Below, in pieces: positions 1 through 7,823 of a DNA stretch of 64,000 bases. The stretch lies in contig NZ_CP117866.1 of assembly GCF_028736035.1 (NCBI RefSeq), forward strand, positions 4,650,001 through 4,714,000, in the 5' to 3' direction. Numbering within the stretch: the stretch's first letter is position 1; each line of letters opens with the position of its first letter. The stretch comes from Streptomyces sp. T12 (lineage in GTDB: Bacteria > Actinomycetota > Actinomycetes > Streptomycetales > Streptomycetaceae). Below the pieces are notes generated by a model, which did no database searches, was not told where the DNA came from, and was given only the letters and a program-made list of their open reading frames with translations. The position numbers and the translations under genes were made by a program.

Positions 1-56
1 CAGAACCACAACACCATCCGCTACCACCGACGACACGGAGAGGAAGTGACGCGAGC

Positions 57-1175
57 ATGCATGACCTGATCGCGAGTCCGTTCCAAGACGATCACCTGGT
101 GCTACGCCCGGGAAGCCCGAAGGCCCTCAAGATCCCACGTGTGAAGTTCGCGCAGCTCATGGCGGCCGTATCCGCTAGCGAACCAGTCCCTGCGTGGCTC
201 GCGGACGCGGCCAGGCGTTCCTGGAAAATCGACCTCGCCGGGCGCCCCGCCGCGGGAACCGTGCTGATCCGCGCCGCCGGTCCCTACAGGATCAGCCGGG
301 CCACGTGGGAACTGAACCTCGGCTGTGACTACGACTGCGTGATGTGCTACCTCGGCGAGAAGCGGTTCGAGGGCCTGGATATGACCGGGAAACGGCGGCT
401 GCTGGAGGTCATGACCGAAGCCGGGGTCATCTGGCTTCAGATGACGGGCGGCGAGCCGCTGATCGACCCAGACTTTCCGGCGGCATACCGGTACGCGCAT
501 GAGCTGGGCATGCAGGTCGAGGTGCTGTCGAACGGATCACGGCTGCACAAGGATCACGTCCTGGAGCTGTTTGTCGAGCTGCCGCCGTCAAAGATGTCGC
601 TGAGCGTGTACGGCGCGACGGCCAACACCTACGACACCGTGACCCGCAACCGGGGCGCCTTCGAGCGATTCTCCGCCGGGCTGAACAAGGCCGTCGGCGC
701 CGCTCTGAACCTCGATCTGAGCCTGATCATCACGCGGCAGAACGCGCACGAGATCGACGGGATGCGCGCGTGGGCGAAACGGCTCGGGCTGCCGTTCCGC
801 GAGTACGCGAACCTCTCCCCGACGATCCACGGCACCGCCGAGCCGCTGCCGTCGCAGTCGCCCGAACACCTCACCAGCAGGGCGCCGTTCACCGGCTGCC
901 CCGCCGGCGTCACGTTCTTCCACGCCGACCCGTTCGGCCGCGCGTCGATCTGCAAGGTCAGCCGCGAACCGAACGTCGACCTGATCGCGGAAGGCGCGGA
1001 TGGGCTCGCCCGGCTCGGCGGCATCGCCGACTCCCTAATGCTTCGCACCGGAGGATGCAGCGGCTGCAAGCTCTCCGACTCATGTCGGGTGTGCAGGCCG
1101 ATGGCGAAGGTCTTCCAGGAGGCGAAGGCACCACTGCACCACTACTGCCAGCACGGAATGAAGGAGACAGCATGA
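57..1175 (+). CDS. Radical SAM/SPASM peptide-modifying enzyme (RiPP maturase)
   Basis: Probable peptide-modifying radical SAM enzyme of 372 residues. C90, C94 and C97 form the CX3CX2C motif that binds the SAM-cleaving iron-sulfur cluster, and MTGGEP near 129-134 is the usual SAM-binding segment. The C-terminal third carries seven more cysteines (C281, C299, C334, C337, C343, C346, C364), the layout of a SPASM domain with auxiliary clusters. The first 80 or so residues lie outside the barrel and could help leader recognition; that is inference. A purine-rich GGAGAGG at 37-43 precedes the ATG. The stop overlaps the start of the 45-residue peptide gene (ATGA), so the two are probably translationally coupled. 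The bond it makes cannot be read from sequence. The left window edge may cut off further genes of the locus. Confidence 0.85.
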   Translation: MHDLIASPFQDDHLVLRPGSPKALKIPRVKFAQLMAAVSASEPVPAWLADAARRSWKIDLAGRPAAGTVLIRAAGPYRISRATWELNLGCDYDCVMCYLGEKRFEGLDMTGKRRLLEVMTEAGVIWLQMTGGEPLIDPDFPAAYRYAHELGMQVEVLSNGSRLHKDHVLELFVELPPSKMSLSVYGATANTYDTVTRNRGAFERFSAGLNKAVGAALNLDLSLIITRQNAHEIDGMRAWAKRLGLPFREYANLSPTIHGTAEPLPSQSPEHLTSRAPFTGCPAGVTFFHADPFGRASICKVSREPNVDLIAEGADGLARLGGIADSLMLRTGGCSGCKLSDSCRVCRPMAKVFQEAKAPLHHYCQHGMKETA

Positions 1176-1309
1176 GCCCGCTCCTGCTCGAACTCGGCCC
1201 CACCCGGGCCGAGGAAACCGACGAGATCGTCCTCATCGACGACGTAGAGACCTACACCGCCGCCGCCGGAACCCTCCCCGGATGCGGCGACGACAACCCT
1301 TACAACTGA
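1172..1309 (+). CDS. Short peptide, likely RiPP precursor (45 aa)
   Basis: A 45-codon gene whose ATG overlaps the stop of the radical SAM gene. Residues 12-28 are acidic and hydrophobic (TDEIVLIDDVETY), typical of a leader that docks on a recognition domain. A short AAAG linker leads to the C-terminal segment TLPGCGDDNPYN (34-45), with one cysteine (C38) and one tyrosine (Y44), the likely core. The coupling, the size and the leader-like then core-like layout support a precursor role. I do not recognise the core as belonging to a named RiPP class. A strong GC-rich hairpin follows the stop. Alternative: a small accessory protein unrelated to maturation. Confidence 0.72.
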   Translation: MSPLLLELGPTRAEETDEIVLIDDVETYTAAAGTLPGCGDDNPYN

Positions 1310-1322
1310 TCCCCATCCGATC

Positions 1323-1356
1323 CGGGGCCCCGGCCGCATCCCGCGCCGGGGCCCCG
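1323..1356 (+). terminator. GC-rich hairpin between peptide gene and kinase-like gene
   Basis: An 11-bp perfect inverted repeat (CGGGGCCCCGG at 1323-1333 pairing with 1346-1356) around a 12-base loop, 14 bases after the peptide stop. There is no T-run, as is common in Streptomyces. It could terminate or attenuate transcription so that the precursor transcript is more abundant than the downstream kinase-like gene. Confidence 0.6.
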
Positions 1357-1379
1357 CCCCGTATGGAAAGGTGGCCTCC

Positions 1380-2159
1380 ATGCCGACCGTGCGCCTGCCC
1401 GAGATTCCCGCCGACGCCCTGGCCCTCATCGAGGCCCAAGCCGGTCCCGTGATCAAGACGGAGAACCTGAACGCGGGCCTCAACAGCGAGATCGCCACCC
1501 TCATCCACACCGCCGACACGACGATCTTCGTAAAGGGCTTGCGTGAGGAGCACCGACGGGTGTGGACACAGGCGCGCGAGGCGAACGTCAACCCTCACGT
1601 GCGAGGCATCGCCCCGGCCCTGCTGTGGCACATCCAGGCAGGCGGCTGGGACCTCCTCGTCTTTGAGGAAATCCCCGGCAGCCACGCCGACTACGCGCCC
1701 GGCTCTCCAGACCTCCCGCTGGTGGCCGACGTAATCGGTCGCCTCACCACCATCCAGGCGCCGGACAGCATCACGCGCACCATGCCCGACCGGATGAAGG
1801 AACACACCGACACCCCGGAGCTGTTCGCCGGCGACACGCTCTGTCACACGGACTGGTTCCCCACCAACGTCCTGATCTCCGGCCGCGCTGTGGTCGTCGA
1901 CTGGGCATGGGCCTCCCGAGGAGCAGCATGGATCGACCCCGCTCTGTGGGTCGTGTGGCTCGTCAACTCCGGCCACACGCCCGCCCAGGCGGAGCAGTGG
2001 GCCGCCCACATCCCGGCCTGGAACAACGCTCCGGCGCGGAGCCTCGACGCCTTCGCCCGCGCCACGGTTAGCGTCTGGGAAGGGATCGCGGACGGCCAGA
2101 CGGAACCCTGGGTGCTCGACATGCTGAACGCCGCCCGCACCTGGAGCGCCCACCGCTGA
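1380..2159 (+). CDS. Aminoglycoside phosphotransferase (APH)-family kinase-like protein
   Basis: A 259-residue APH/choline-kinase-fold protein. The catalytic loop HTDWFPTNV gives H156, D158 and N163, and VVVDWAW supplies the metal-binding D174. K52 in FVKGL is the candidate ATP-binding lysine. ATG at 1380 is chosen because GGAAAGG at 1365-1371 sits 8 bases upstream; the in-frame GTG at 1371 lies inside that ribosome site. Same-strand position just behind the radical SAM and peptide genes suggests a role in the same pathway, as a tailoring phosphotransferase or for self-protection. Both roles are inference. The substrate is unknown, and an independent small-molecule kinase is also possible. 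Confidence 0.72.
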   Translation: MPTVRLPEIPADALALIEAQAGPVIKTENLNAGLNSEIATLIHTADTTIFVKGLREEHRRVWTQAREANVNPHVRGIAPALLWHIQAGGWDLLVFEEIPGSHADYAPGSPDLPLVADVIGRLTTIQAPDSITRTMPDRMKEHTDTPELFAGDTLCHTDWFPTNVLISGRAVVVDWAWASRGAAWIDPALWVVWLVNSGHTPAQAEQWAAHIPAWNNAPARSLDAFARATVSVWEGIADGQTEPWVLDMLNAARTWSAHR

Positions 2160-2374
2160 CGGCCCAGCCTGGCCCAGCATGTGGCGAAGGGGTCGGCGAG
2201 GGACGGCCAGGAGCAACATGCCCGTGCTGAGCGTGGAGGAGGCACGGGGTTCATAGAACATGTAGCGAACGTAGCCAAGTGAGACGCCATGCCTGCAGGG
2301 GACTACGAGATACGACGATCACGCTCCCTCTCCCGTGCCCCGCTTCTGCAGCAGAACCGCACTCAAGGCTCCGC

Positions 2375-2821
2375 TCACCTTGCGGATGGCCGGAACACCG
2401 GCATCCCGTCCCGGAAGGCGACCTCCAGCTCCGCGCCGGCCCGCAGCCGCGAGGCGTCCGCGCACTCCACGACCTCGGTCATCATCCGCGGGCCCTCGGC
2501 GAGATCGACGACCGCGGCGACGTACGGCGTGCGCTCCCCGAAGGGCGGCAGGTCGTTGCGGTGGACGACGGACCAGGTGTAGAGGGTGGCCCGGCCGCCC
2601 GCAGGCTCCCACGTCACGTCCTCGCTCCAGCAGTGGGGGCAGAACTCGCGGGGGTAGTGGTGGGCGCGTCCGCAGGCCCGGCAGCGGCGGATCAGCAGCC
2701 GCCCTTCGGCCGCCGCGTCCCAGTACGCGCGCGTGAAGGCGTCGGCTTCCGGGAGGTCGTAGCGCGGACCGGCGGAGCACTGGCTGCCGGAGTGCGGACC
2801 GGCGGAGCGCGCGCCGCCCAT
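2375..2821 (-). CDS. Zn-ribbon OB-fold protein (DUF35 / ChsH2-like)
   Basis: A 148-residue protein with an N-terminal rubredoxin-like zinc ribbon (CRACGRAHHYPREFCPHC) followed by an OB fold (ATLYTWSVVHR to the C terminus). DUF35 proteins partner thiolases or MaoC-type hydratases in CoA-linked metabolism, where the OB fold binds acyl-CoA. The start overlaps the stop of the upstream DoxX gene (TGATG), so the pair is one transcript. The promoter carries the same palindrome as the CoA genes further right, consistent with a catabolic partner role. No thiolase or MaoC gene is adjacent. The same frame stays open far upstream, antisense to the tannase-like gene, but only this part is the gene. Confidence 0.85.
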   Translation of the reverse strand: MGGARSAGPHSGSQCSAGPRYDLPEADAFTRAYWDAAAEGRLLIRRCRACGRAHHYPREFCPHCWSEDVTWEPAGGRATLYTWSVVHRNDLPPFGERTPYVAAVVDLAEGPRMMTEVVECADASRLRAGAELEVAFRDGMPVFRPSAR

Positions 2822-3267
2822 CAGAAGAGCCCCAGCGCACTGTCCACCGACCACGACTGCCACGACATGCCGCCCAGCGCGACCAGCGAGATCAGCGCCA
2901 TCATCGAGTTCTGCCCCTGCTCCGCCCAGTCGTGGATCATCAGGGCGAAGTAGAGGCCGTTGAGCAGCAGCCCGCCGACGAGGGCGATCGGGGTCAGGAA
3001 CCCGAGGACGAGCCCTAGCCCCAGGGCCAGTTCCGCGTACAGGACGACGTACGCCATCGCGCGCGGCCGTGGCGTGACGACGACCTCGAAGCCGGAACGT
3101 ACGGCGTTCCAGCGGTGCTTGGCCGCAACGTCCGCCGCCCACGCGATCCCGGACCCCTCGAACCAGCTCTTCTTGTCCTTGTGCCGCCAGCTCTCCAGCC
3201 ACCACAGCCCGAGGCCTATGCGGAGCACGGCCAGCCATTCCGCACCTGTGAGCCAGATCGCGTCCAT
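2821..3267 (-). CDS. DoxX-family membrane protein
   Basis: A 148-residue protein with about four hydrophobic helices and the DoxX-like pattern of LRIGLGLWWLESW near the N terminus and a GLLLNGLYFALM helix. DoxX proteins are small membrane proteins linked to quinone or thiosulfate redox chemistry, but most members have no known function. It is translationally coupled to the DUF35 gene. The ATG sits directly beside a palindrome at 3271-3287, so transcription probably starts very close to or at the ATG and is repressible. Confidence 0.8.
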   Translation of the reverse strand: MDAIWLTGAEWLAVLRIGLGLWWLESWRHKDKKSWFEGSGIAWAADVAAKHRWNAVRSGFEVVVTPRPRAMAYVVLYAELALGLGLVLGFLTPIALVGGLLLNGLYFALMIHDWAEQGQNSMMALISLVALGGMSWQSWSVDSALGLF

Positions 3268-3270
3268 GGA

Positions 3271-3287
3271 TCTGACGGTACGTCAGA
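3271..3287. promoter_or_regulatory. Palindromic operator TCTGAC-N5-GTCAGA, DoxX promoter
   Basis: TCTGAC GGTAC GTCAGA; one further matching base on each side makes a 19-bp perfect palindrome. Same consensus as the sites at 13522, 13547, 17875, 25785, 30170 and 30262. The form suits a TetR-family dimer. Confidence 0.7.
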
Positions 3288-3327
3288 TAAGAGGAGCCTG
3301 ACAATCGCCTGTGCATCCGCGATGAGT

Positions 3328-3343
3328 CCAACAGAATTGTTGG
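3328..3343. promoter_or_regulatory. Palindrome CCAACA-GAAT-TGTTGG upstream of tannase-like gene
   Basis: A 6-bp-arm inverted repeat about 65 bases before the tannase-like start. It may be an operator or part of a leader. No regulator can be assigned. Confidence 0.35.
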
Positions 3344-3406
3344 CAATCTTGTCCGCACTCCCGTTAGGTTCACCGACGCAAGCAGAAAACACCGAGGGAG
3401 CCGGAC

Positions 3407-5023
3407 GTGAAGCACAGGGCAATCAAGCGCAGGAGCGTTGTCATGGGGATCGGGGCGACCGCCGGGGTCGCGGCGGTCGGGGGCGTCGCCCTGACCGCGC
3501 AGGCGTCGGGCGACACGAGCACCTCGAAGTCCTCCTCGTCGGACGCCCTGGTCTTCGACAAGCACGCCTTCTCGACCCTGACGACGACGATCACCGACGC
3601 CGACAGCACCGACCACGAGGTGGAGTACCGCTTCTACAAGGCGATCACGTACGTCACCAAGCCGGTCGACGAGGCGTACCAGAGCCTGAACGTCAGCGTC
3701 CCCGTCAAGATCGACGGAACGGCCGTGGACGCCACCGACGCCCCGATCCTCTTCGCCAACGCGGTCGGCGGGTACATGCCGTCGTCCGTTGCGGACGCGA
3801 CCGGTGTGGGCGGGGGCGAGGGCGGGGGCGGGATGCCAGCATCCACCGGCTCGGGTGAGGTCGCCTCCGGCGGCAACGGCATGGTGAACGGCCAGGGCGA
3901 GAGGGTCAGCCTCCCGAAGCTGGCGCTCGCGGCCGGGTACGTCGTCGTCGAGCCCGGCGCCCGCGGCCGTACGCTCAAGAACTCCGCCGGCGAGTACTAC
4001 GGCGTCGCCCCCGCCGCGATCGTCGACCTCAAGGCCGCCGTCCGGTACGTGCGGTCCAACAGGGGCCGCATACCCGGCAACGTCGACCGCATCGTCTCCT
4101 CCGGCACCAGCGCCGGCGGCGCCCTGTCCTCCCTGCTCGGCGCGTCCGGCGACAGCCCGCTCTACGACAGGTACCTCAAGGAGATCGGCGCGGCCGAGGC
4201 GAGCGACGCCATCTTCGCGACCGGCGCCTGGTGCCCGATCACCGACCTGGAGCACGCCGACGGCGCCTACGAGTGGAACTGGGGCTCCAACGCCACGAGT
4301 TCCGGCTCGAAGGTCGACCAGACGGTGTCGAAGGAGCTGCGGTCGCAGTTCGCCGAGTACCAGGCGTCCCTGAGGCTGAAGGGCCTCGGCGGGTTCGGCA
4401 CGCTCACCGCACGCAACTACGACGAGTACCTGGTCAAGCAGTACCTGGAGCCGTCGGCCACCAAGTACCTCGCGGCCCTGTCGGACACGGACCGTGCGTC
4501 GTACCTGGCCGCGAACACCTTCATCACCTGGTCCGGCGGCAAGGCGGCCTTCTCCTGGGCCGACTTCCTCGCCCACGTGGGCGCCCGCAAGAAGACCACC
4601 CCGGCCTTCGACGCCTTCGACCTGTCGACGGGCGAGAACAACCTGTTCGGCCTCGGCACCACCCAGGCCCGCCACTTCACGGCGTACAGCGCCAAGAACG
4701 ACTCCACGGGCCTGAGCGGCAAGCGGGTGGCGAGCGACATCCCCGCCACGCTGCGGCTGATGAACCCGATGCACTTCCTCGTCGAGAAGGCCAACCCGCA
4801 GCGCACCAAGCACTGGTGGATCCGCCTCGGCACCAACGACTCCGACACCTCGCACACGGTCTCCGCCAACCTCGCCGCCGCCGCGAACGGCCTCGGCGAC
4901 GACGTCAGCCACCTCTACTACTGGGACGAGGGCCACGGCGCCAACTCGGACCCGGGCGACTTCATCGAGTGGATCGCCAAGATCAGCGGCTACAAGGGCA
5001 AGCGGACCAAGGGGACCAAGTAG
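3407..5023 (+). CDS. Secreted alpha/beta hydrolase, subtype-B tannase-like
   Basis: A 538-residue exported hydrolase. The N terminus carries a twin-arginine signal (KRRSVVMG then a hydrophobic stretch, cleavage near AQASG at 32-35). GTSAGG at 233-238 places the nucleophile at S235 in the context GTSAGGALSSLLG, closely resembling Lactobacillus plantarum tannase. DEGHGANSDPG supplies the histidine at H510, and the acid is probably in RLGTNDSD. Tannases and feruloyl esterases hydrolyse galloyl or hydroxycinnamoyl esters of plant polyphenols. The real substrate here is not determined. It stands alone, with an SD-like GAGGGAG before the ATG, and ends at a strong hairpin. Confidence 0.75.
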   Translation: MKHRAIKRRSVVMGIGATAGVAAVGGVALTAQASGDTSTSKSSSSDALVFDKHAFSTLTTTITDADSTDHEVEYRFYKAITYVTKPVDEAYQSLNVSVPVKIDGTAVDATDAPILFANAVGGYMPSSVADATGVGGGEGGGGMPASTGSGEVASGGNGMVNGQGERVSLPKLALAAGYVVVEPGARGRTLKNSAGEYYGVAPAAIVDLKAAVRYVRSNRGRIPGNVDRIVSSGTSAGGALSSLLGASGDSPLYDRYLKEIGAAEASDAIFATGAWCPITDLEHADGAYEWNWGSNATSSGSKVDQTVSKELRSQFAEYQASLRLKGLGGFGTLTARNYDEYLVKQYLEPSATKYLAALSDTDRASYLAANTFITWSGGKAAFSWADFLAHVGARKKTTPAFDAFDLSTGENNLFGLGTTQARHFTAYSAKNDSTGLSGKRVASDIPATLRLMNPMHFLVEKANPQRTKHWWIRLGTNDSDTSHTVSANLAAAANGLGDDVSHLYYWDEGHGANSDPGDFIEWIAKISGYKGKRTKGTK

Positions 5024-5092
5024 TCCGCTGTGACCGAGTAGCCCCTCAAGACGCGGTGCCGGTTTCCCGTCATAACTCCGGCCACCGCCCAC

Positions 5093-5131
5093 ACGACGCC
5101 GGGCCCGACCAATGTCAGGGCCCGGCGTCGT
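5093..5131. terminator. Bidirectional terminator hairpin
   Basis: A perfect 14-bp inverted repeat (ACGACGCCGGGCCC at 5093-5106 with its complement at 5118-5131) and an 11-base loop, located between the convergent tannase-like and MarR-like genes. Confidence 0.85.
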
Positions 5132-5136
5132 AGTGG

Positions 5137-5943
5137 TCAGCGATCCGAACCCGGCTCGGCAGGGCCGCCCGAGGTCGCTTCGGGTTTCGCGTAGAGGACG
5201 TCACGGGCCTGCTCCGCGGCGCGGGTCATGCTCTCGGCGACGAAGTCGATGAAGCGGGCGATGTTCTCCAGGCGGGTGGCGGCCGGGGTGTCGGGGCCGA
5301 GGACGCCGACGCCCTGCCGTGCGGTCTCGGCGAGCTGAGCGGTGGACCGGGCGCTGGCGATCATCCCCTGGTACCAGACGTCGTTGTCGACGACGTAGCG
5401 CTCGCGGCGGCCTTCGTCGCGTTCCCGGCGGATGAGGCCCTGCCCTTCGAGGAACGTGACCGATTTGGAGATGGACGCCGGGCTGACCTGGAGCCGCTGG
5501 ACGAGTTCGGACGCGGTGAGGCTGCCCGCGTCGGTGGTGTAGAGGCAGGTCAGCACCCGGGACATCATCTTGGGCAGGCCCTGTTGCATGAGGAGCGTGG
5601 TCCACGCCTCCTCGTACTCGCGCACGGCCTCGGCGTCGCGCCCGTGGGCCTGCTCGGGCGCCTGCGACCCTCGGGGCGCGGCCTGCCTGCGCCGGTGGGC
5701 ACGGCGTTCGGTGGCGCGGTGGGCCAGGTCGGCGCGGTAGGTCGTGGGCCCGCCGTTGCGCATGACCTCGCGCGTGATGGTCGAGGTCGGGCGGTCGAGG
5801 CGCCTGGCGATCTCCGCGTAGGCGAGGCCGTCGGCCAGCCCCAGCGCGATCTGCTGACGTTCCTGCTGAGTGAGCCTGCCTCCCGGCACCGCGGTCTCCC
5901 TTCGTGCTTCCTTGACGCCTCCAGGATAGCGTTCACTCGCCAT
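5137..5943 (-). CDS. MarR/GbsR-like regulator with N-terminal HTH_38 domain
   Basis: A 268-residue regulator. Residues 22-75 form a helix-turn-helix like the N terminus of IS30-type transposases (LTQQERQQIALGLADGLAY then EIARRLDRPTSTITREV), followed by a basic linker. Residues 115-195 form a MarR/GbsR-type winged helix (SELVQRLQVSPASISKSV, recognition helix and wing RRERDEGRRERYVV). It is divergent from the DUF4097/ABC exporter genes, and the intervening 195 bases are full of GTTGC/GCAAC half-sites, so it probably represses that cassette and itself. The ATG at 5943 lies beside the first half-site. Confidence 0.8.
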   Translation of the reverse strand: MASERYPGGVKEARRETAVPGGRLTQQERQQIALGLADGLAYAEIARRLDRPTSTITREVMRNGGPTTYRADLAHRATERRAHRRRQAAPRGSQAPEQAHGRDAEAVREYEEAWTTLLMQQGLPKMMSRVLTCLYTTDAGSLTASELVQRLQVSPASISKSVTFLEGQGLIRRERDEGRRERYVVDNDVWYQGMIASARSTAQLAETARQGVGVLGPDTPAATRLENIARFIDFVAESMTRAAEQARDVLYAKPEATSGGPAEPGSDR

Positions 5944-5944
5944 T

Positions 5945-6070
5945 CATTGCAACGAACAGATGCCTGACGTTGCGTTAAATATAGAGCCGTTGCAACGATT
6001 TCTCGGCTTTCACCTGCACTTATATTGATTAAGCGCAACGACTCTGTTGCCGAATCCATGAACGCAACGT
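5945..6070. promoter_or_regulatory. Divergent promoter with repeated CGTTGC/GCAACG half-sites
   Basis: The AT-rich gap between the MarR-like gene and the DUF4097 gene holds a perfect palindrome CGTTGCAACG (5988-5997) and further copies: ATTGCAACGA at 5946-5955, ACGTTGCGTT at 5967-5976, GCGCAACG with CTGTTGCC around 6033-6051, and AACGCAACGT at 6061-6070. The TAAATATA near 5976 resembles a -10 region. Likely operator array of the HTH_38/MarR protein. Confidence 0.65.
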
Positions 6071-6138
6071 AGCTTTTCCATCGTCGGAAACACCACCGGA
6101 GACACCACCGGAAACACCACCGAACACAGGAGAGCACG

Positions 6139-6807
6139 ATGCAGAAGTTCGACACCCCCGCCCCGATCTCCGCCGTCCTCGACATCCCCGCGGGACGCAT
6201 CCAGTTCATCGCCGCCGACCGAGCCGACACCACGGTCGAGGTCCGGCCCGCGGACGCCTCGAAGGGCCGCGACGTCAAGGCGGCGGAGCAGATCGAGGTC
6301 GCGTACGGCGACGGCGTCCTGCGGATCGAGGCCCCGGCGGCGAAGAACCGGATCCTCGGCGCTTTCGGTTCCGTCGAGGTCACGGTCCAGCTGCCGGCCG
6401 GCTCCCGCGTCGAGGCGAAGGCGGCCGCGGCCGAACTCCGCGTCGTCGGACGCCTCGGCGACATCGACTTCGAGGGCGCGCACGGCGCGGTCAGGATCGA
6501 CGAGGCCGCGAGCGTTCGCCTCACCGCCACCGGCGACGTCTCGGTCGGCCGCCTGGGCGGCCCCGCGGAGATCAGCACCCAACAGGGCGCCATCCACATC
6601 GCCGAGGCGGTGCACGGCACGGTCGTGCTGACCACCCAGATGGGCGACGTGACCATCGGCGCCGCCCAGGGAGTGTCCGCCTCCCTGGACGCCGGCACCG
6701 GCTACGGCCGGATCAACAACTCGCTCAAGAACACCGACGGCGCCGCCGCCGGCCTGAACATCCGCGCGACCACCTCCCACGGCGACATCACCGCCCGCAG
6801 CCTGTAA
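6139..6807 (+). CDS. DUF4097-family beta-strand repeat protein
   Basis: A 222-residue protein made of short repeating beta strands (VEVTVQLPAGSRVEAKAAAA, LRVVGRLGDIDFEGAHG, VRLTATGDVSVGRLG, AIHIAEAVHGTVVLTTQMG), the DUF4097/DUF4098 beta-helix pattern. It has no signal peptide or membrane helix, so it is cytoplasmic or peripheral. Function unknown. Its recurrent partner in actinobacteria is a DrrA/DrrB-type ABC exporter, as here, 53 bases downstream. Preceded by an AGGAGAG ribosome site. Confidence 0.8.
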   Translation: MQKFDTPAPISAVLDIPAGRIQFIAADRADTTVEVRPADASKGRDVKAAEQIEVAYGDGVLRIEAPAAKNRILGAFGSVEVTVQLPAGSRVEAKAAAAELRVVGRLGDIDFEGAHGAVRIDEAASVRLTATGDVSVGRLGGPAEISTQQGAIHIAEAVHGTVVLTTQMGDVTIGAAQGVSASLDAGTGYGRINNSLKNTDGAAAGLNIRATTSHGDITARSL

Positions 6808-6860
6808 AACCCGCAGCCGGCAAAGCAAAGCGGCCGGCAAAGCAAATAGGAGCACCCTTC

Positions 6861-7823
6861 ATGACCAACCTGGCCATCGCGGCGAACGGGCTGCGCAAGT
6901 CCTACGGCGACAAGACCGTCCTCGACGGCGTCGACCTGACCGTCCCGGAAGGAACGATCTTCTCCCTGCTCGGCCCGAACGGCGCCGGCAAGACCACCGC
7001 CGTCAAGATCCTCTCCACCCTGATCTCAGCCGACCCGGGCACCGGCGACATCCGCATCGGCGGTCACCACCTGGCCGCCGACCCGCAGGCGGTGCGCGCC
7101 GCGATCGGTGTCACCGGGCAGTTCTCCGCCGTGGACGGGCTGATCACCGGCGAGGAGAACATGCTCCTCATGGCCGACCTGCACCACCTCTCCAAGCGTG
7201 CGGGACGGCAGGTCAGCGCCGAACTGCTGGAGCGCTTCGACCTCGTGGAGGCCGCGAAGAAGCCCGCCTCCACCTACTCCGGCGGCATGAAGCGCCGCCT
7301 CGACATCGCCATGACCCTGGTCGGCAACCCGCGGATCATCTTCCTCGACGAGCCGACCACCGGCCTCGACCCACGCTCCCGGCACAACATGTGGCAGATC
7401 ATCCGCGAGCTGGTCTCCGACGGCGTCACCGTCTTCCTCACCACGCAGTACCTGGAGGAGGCCGACGAACTCGCCGACCGCATCGCCGTACTCAACGACG
7501 GCAAGATCGCCGCCGAAGGCACCGCGGAAGAGCTCAAGCGACTCATCCCCGGCGGACACGTCCGCCTGCGCTTCACCGACCCGGCCGCCTACCAGTCCGC
7601 CGCCTCCACCCTGCGCGAGGTCACGCGCGACGACGAGTCCCTCACCCTCCAGCTCCCCAGCGGCGGCAGCCAGCGCGAGCTGCGCTCCCTCCTCGACCGG
7701 CTGGACGCCGCCGGCATCGAGGCCGACGAGCTGACCGTGCACACCCCCGACCTCGACGACGTCTTCTTCGCCCTGACCGGCGGAACCGCCATCCCCACCC
7801 AGTCCAAGGAGACTGCCCGATGA
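6861..7823 (+). CDS. DrrA-like ABC transporter ATP-binding protein
   Basis: A 320-residue ATPase: Walker A GPNGAGKTT at 38-46, signature YSGGMKRRLDIAM, Walker B IIFLDEPTTGLDP, and H-loop region TTQYLEEADELADRI. The C-terminal extension after residue 230 is the daunorubicin-resistance type. With the coupled permease it forms an ABC-2 exporter for a drug, lipid or peptide, substrate unknown. Its stop overlaps the permease start (ATGA). Confidence 0.92.
   Translation: MTNLAIAANGLRKSYGDKTVLDGVDLTVPEGTIFSLLGPNGAGKTTAVKILSTLISADPGTGDIRIGGHHLAADPQAVRAAIGVTGQFSAVDGLITGEENMLLMADLHHLSKRAGRQVSAELLERFDLVEAAKKPASTYSGGMKRRLDIAMTLVGNPRIIFLDEPTTGLDPRSRHNMWQIIRELVSDGVTVFLTTQYLEEADELADRIAVLNDGKIAAEGTAEELKRLIPGGHVRLRFTDPAAYQSAASTLREVTRDDESLTLQLPSGGSQRELRSLLDRLDAAGIEADELTVHTPDLDDVFFALTGGTAIPTQSKETAR

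Noticed and set aside
1..69. End of an upstream gene at the left edge
   Set aside because: Two frames are open from the edge (ending at 49 and at 69) and neither has enough sequence to judge, so no gene is called.
2375..5092. A 905-codon minus-strand frame covering the DUF35 gene, the DoxX gene and the tannase-like gene
   Set aside because: Only the first 446 bases encode a recognisable domain with a coupled start. The rest is low-complexity sequence antisense or out of frame to two well-supported genes.
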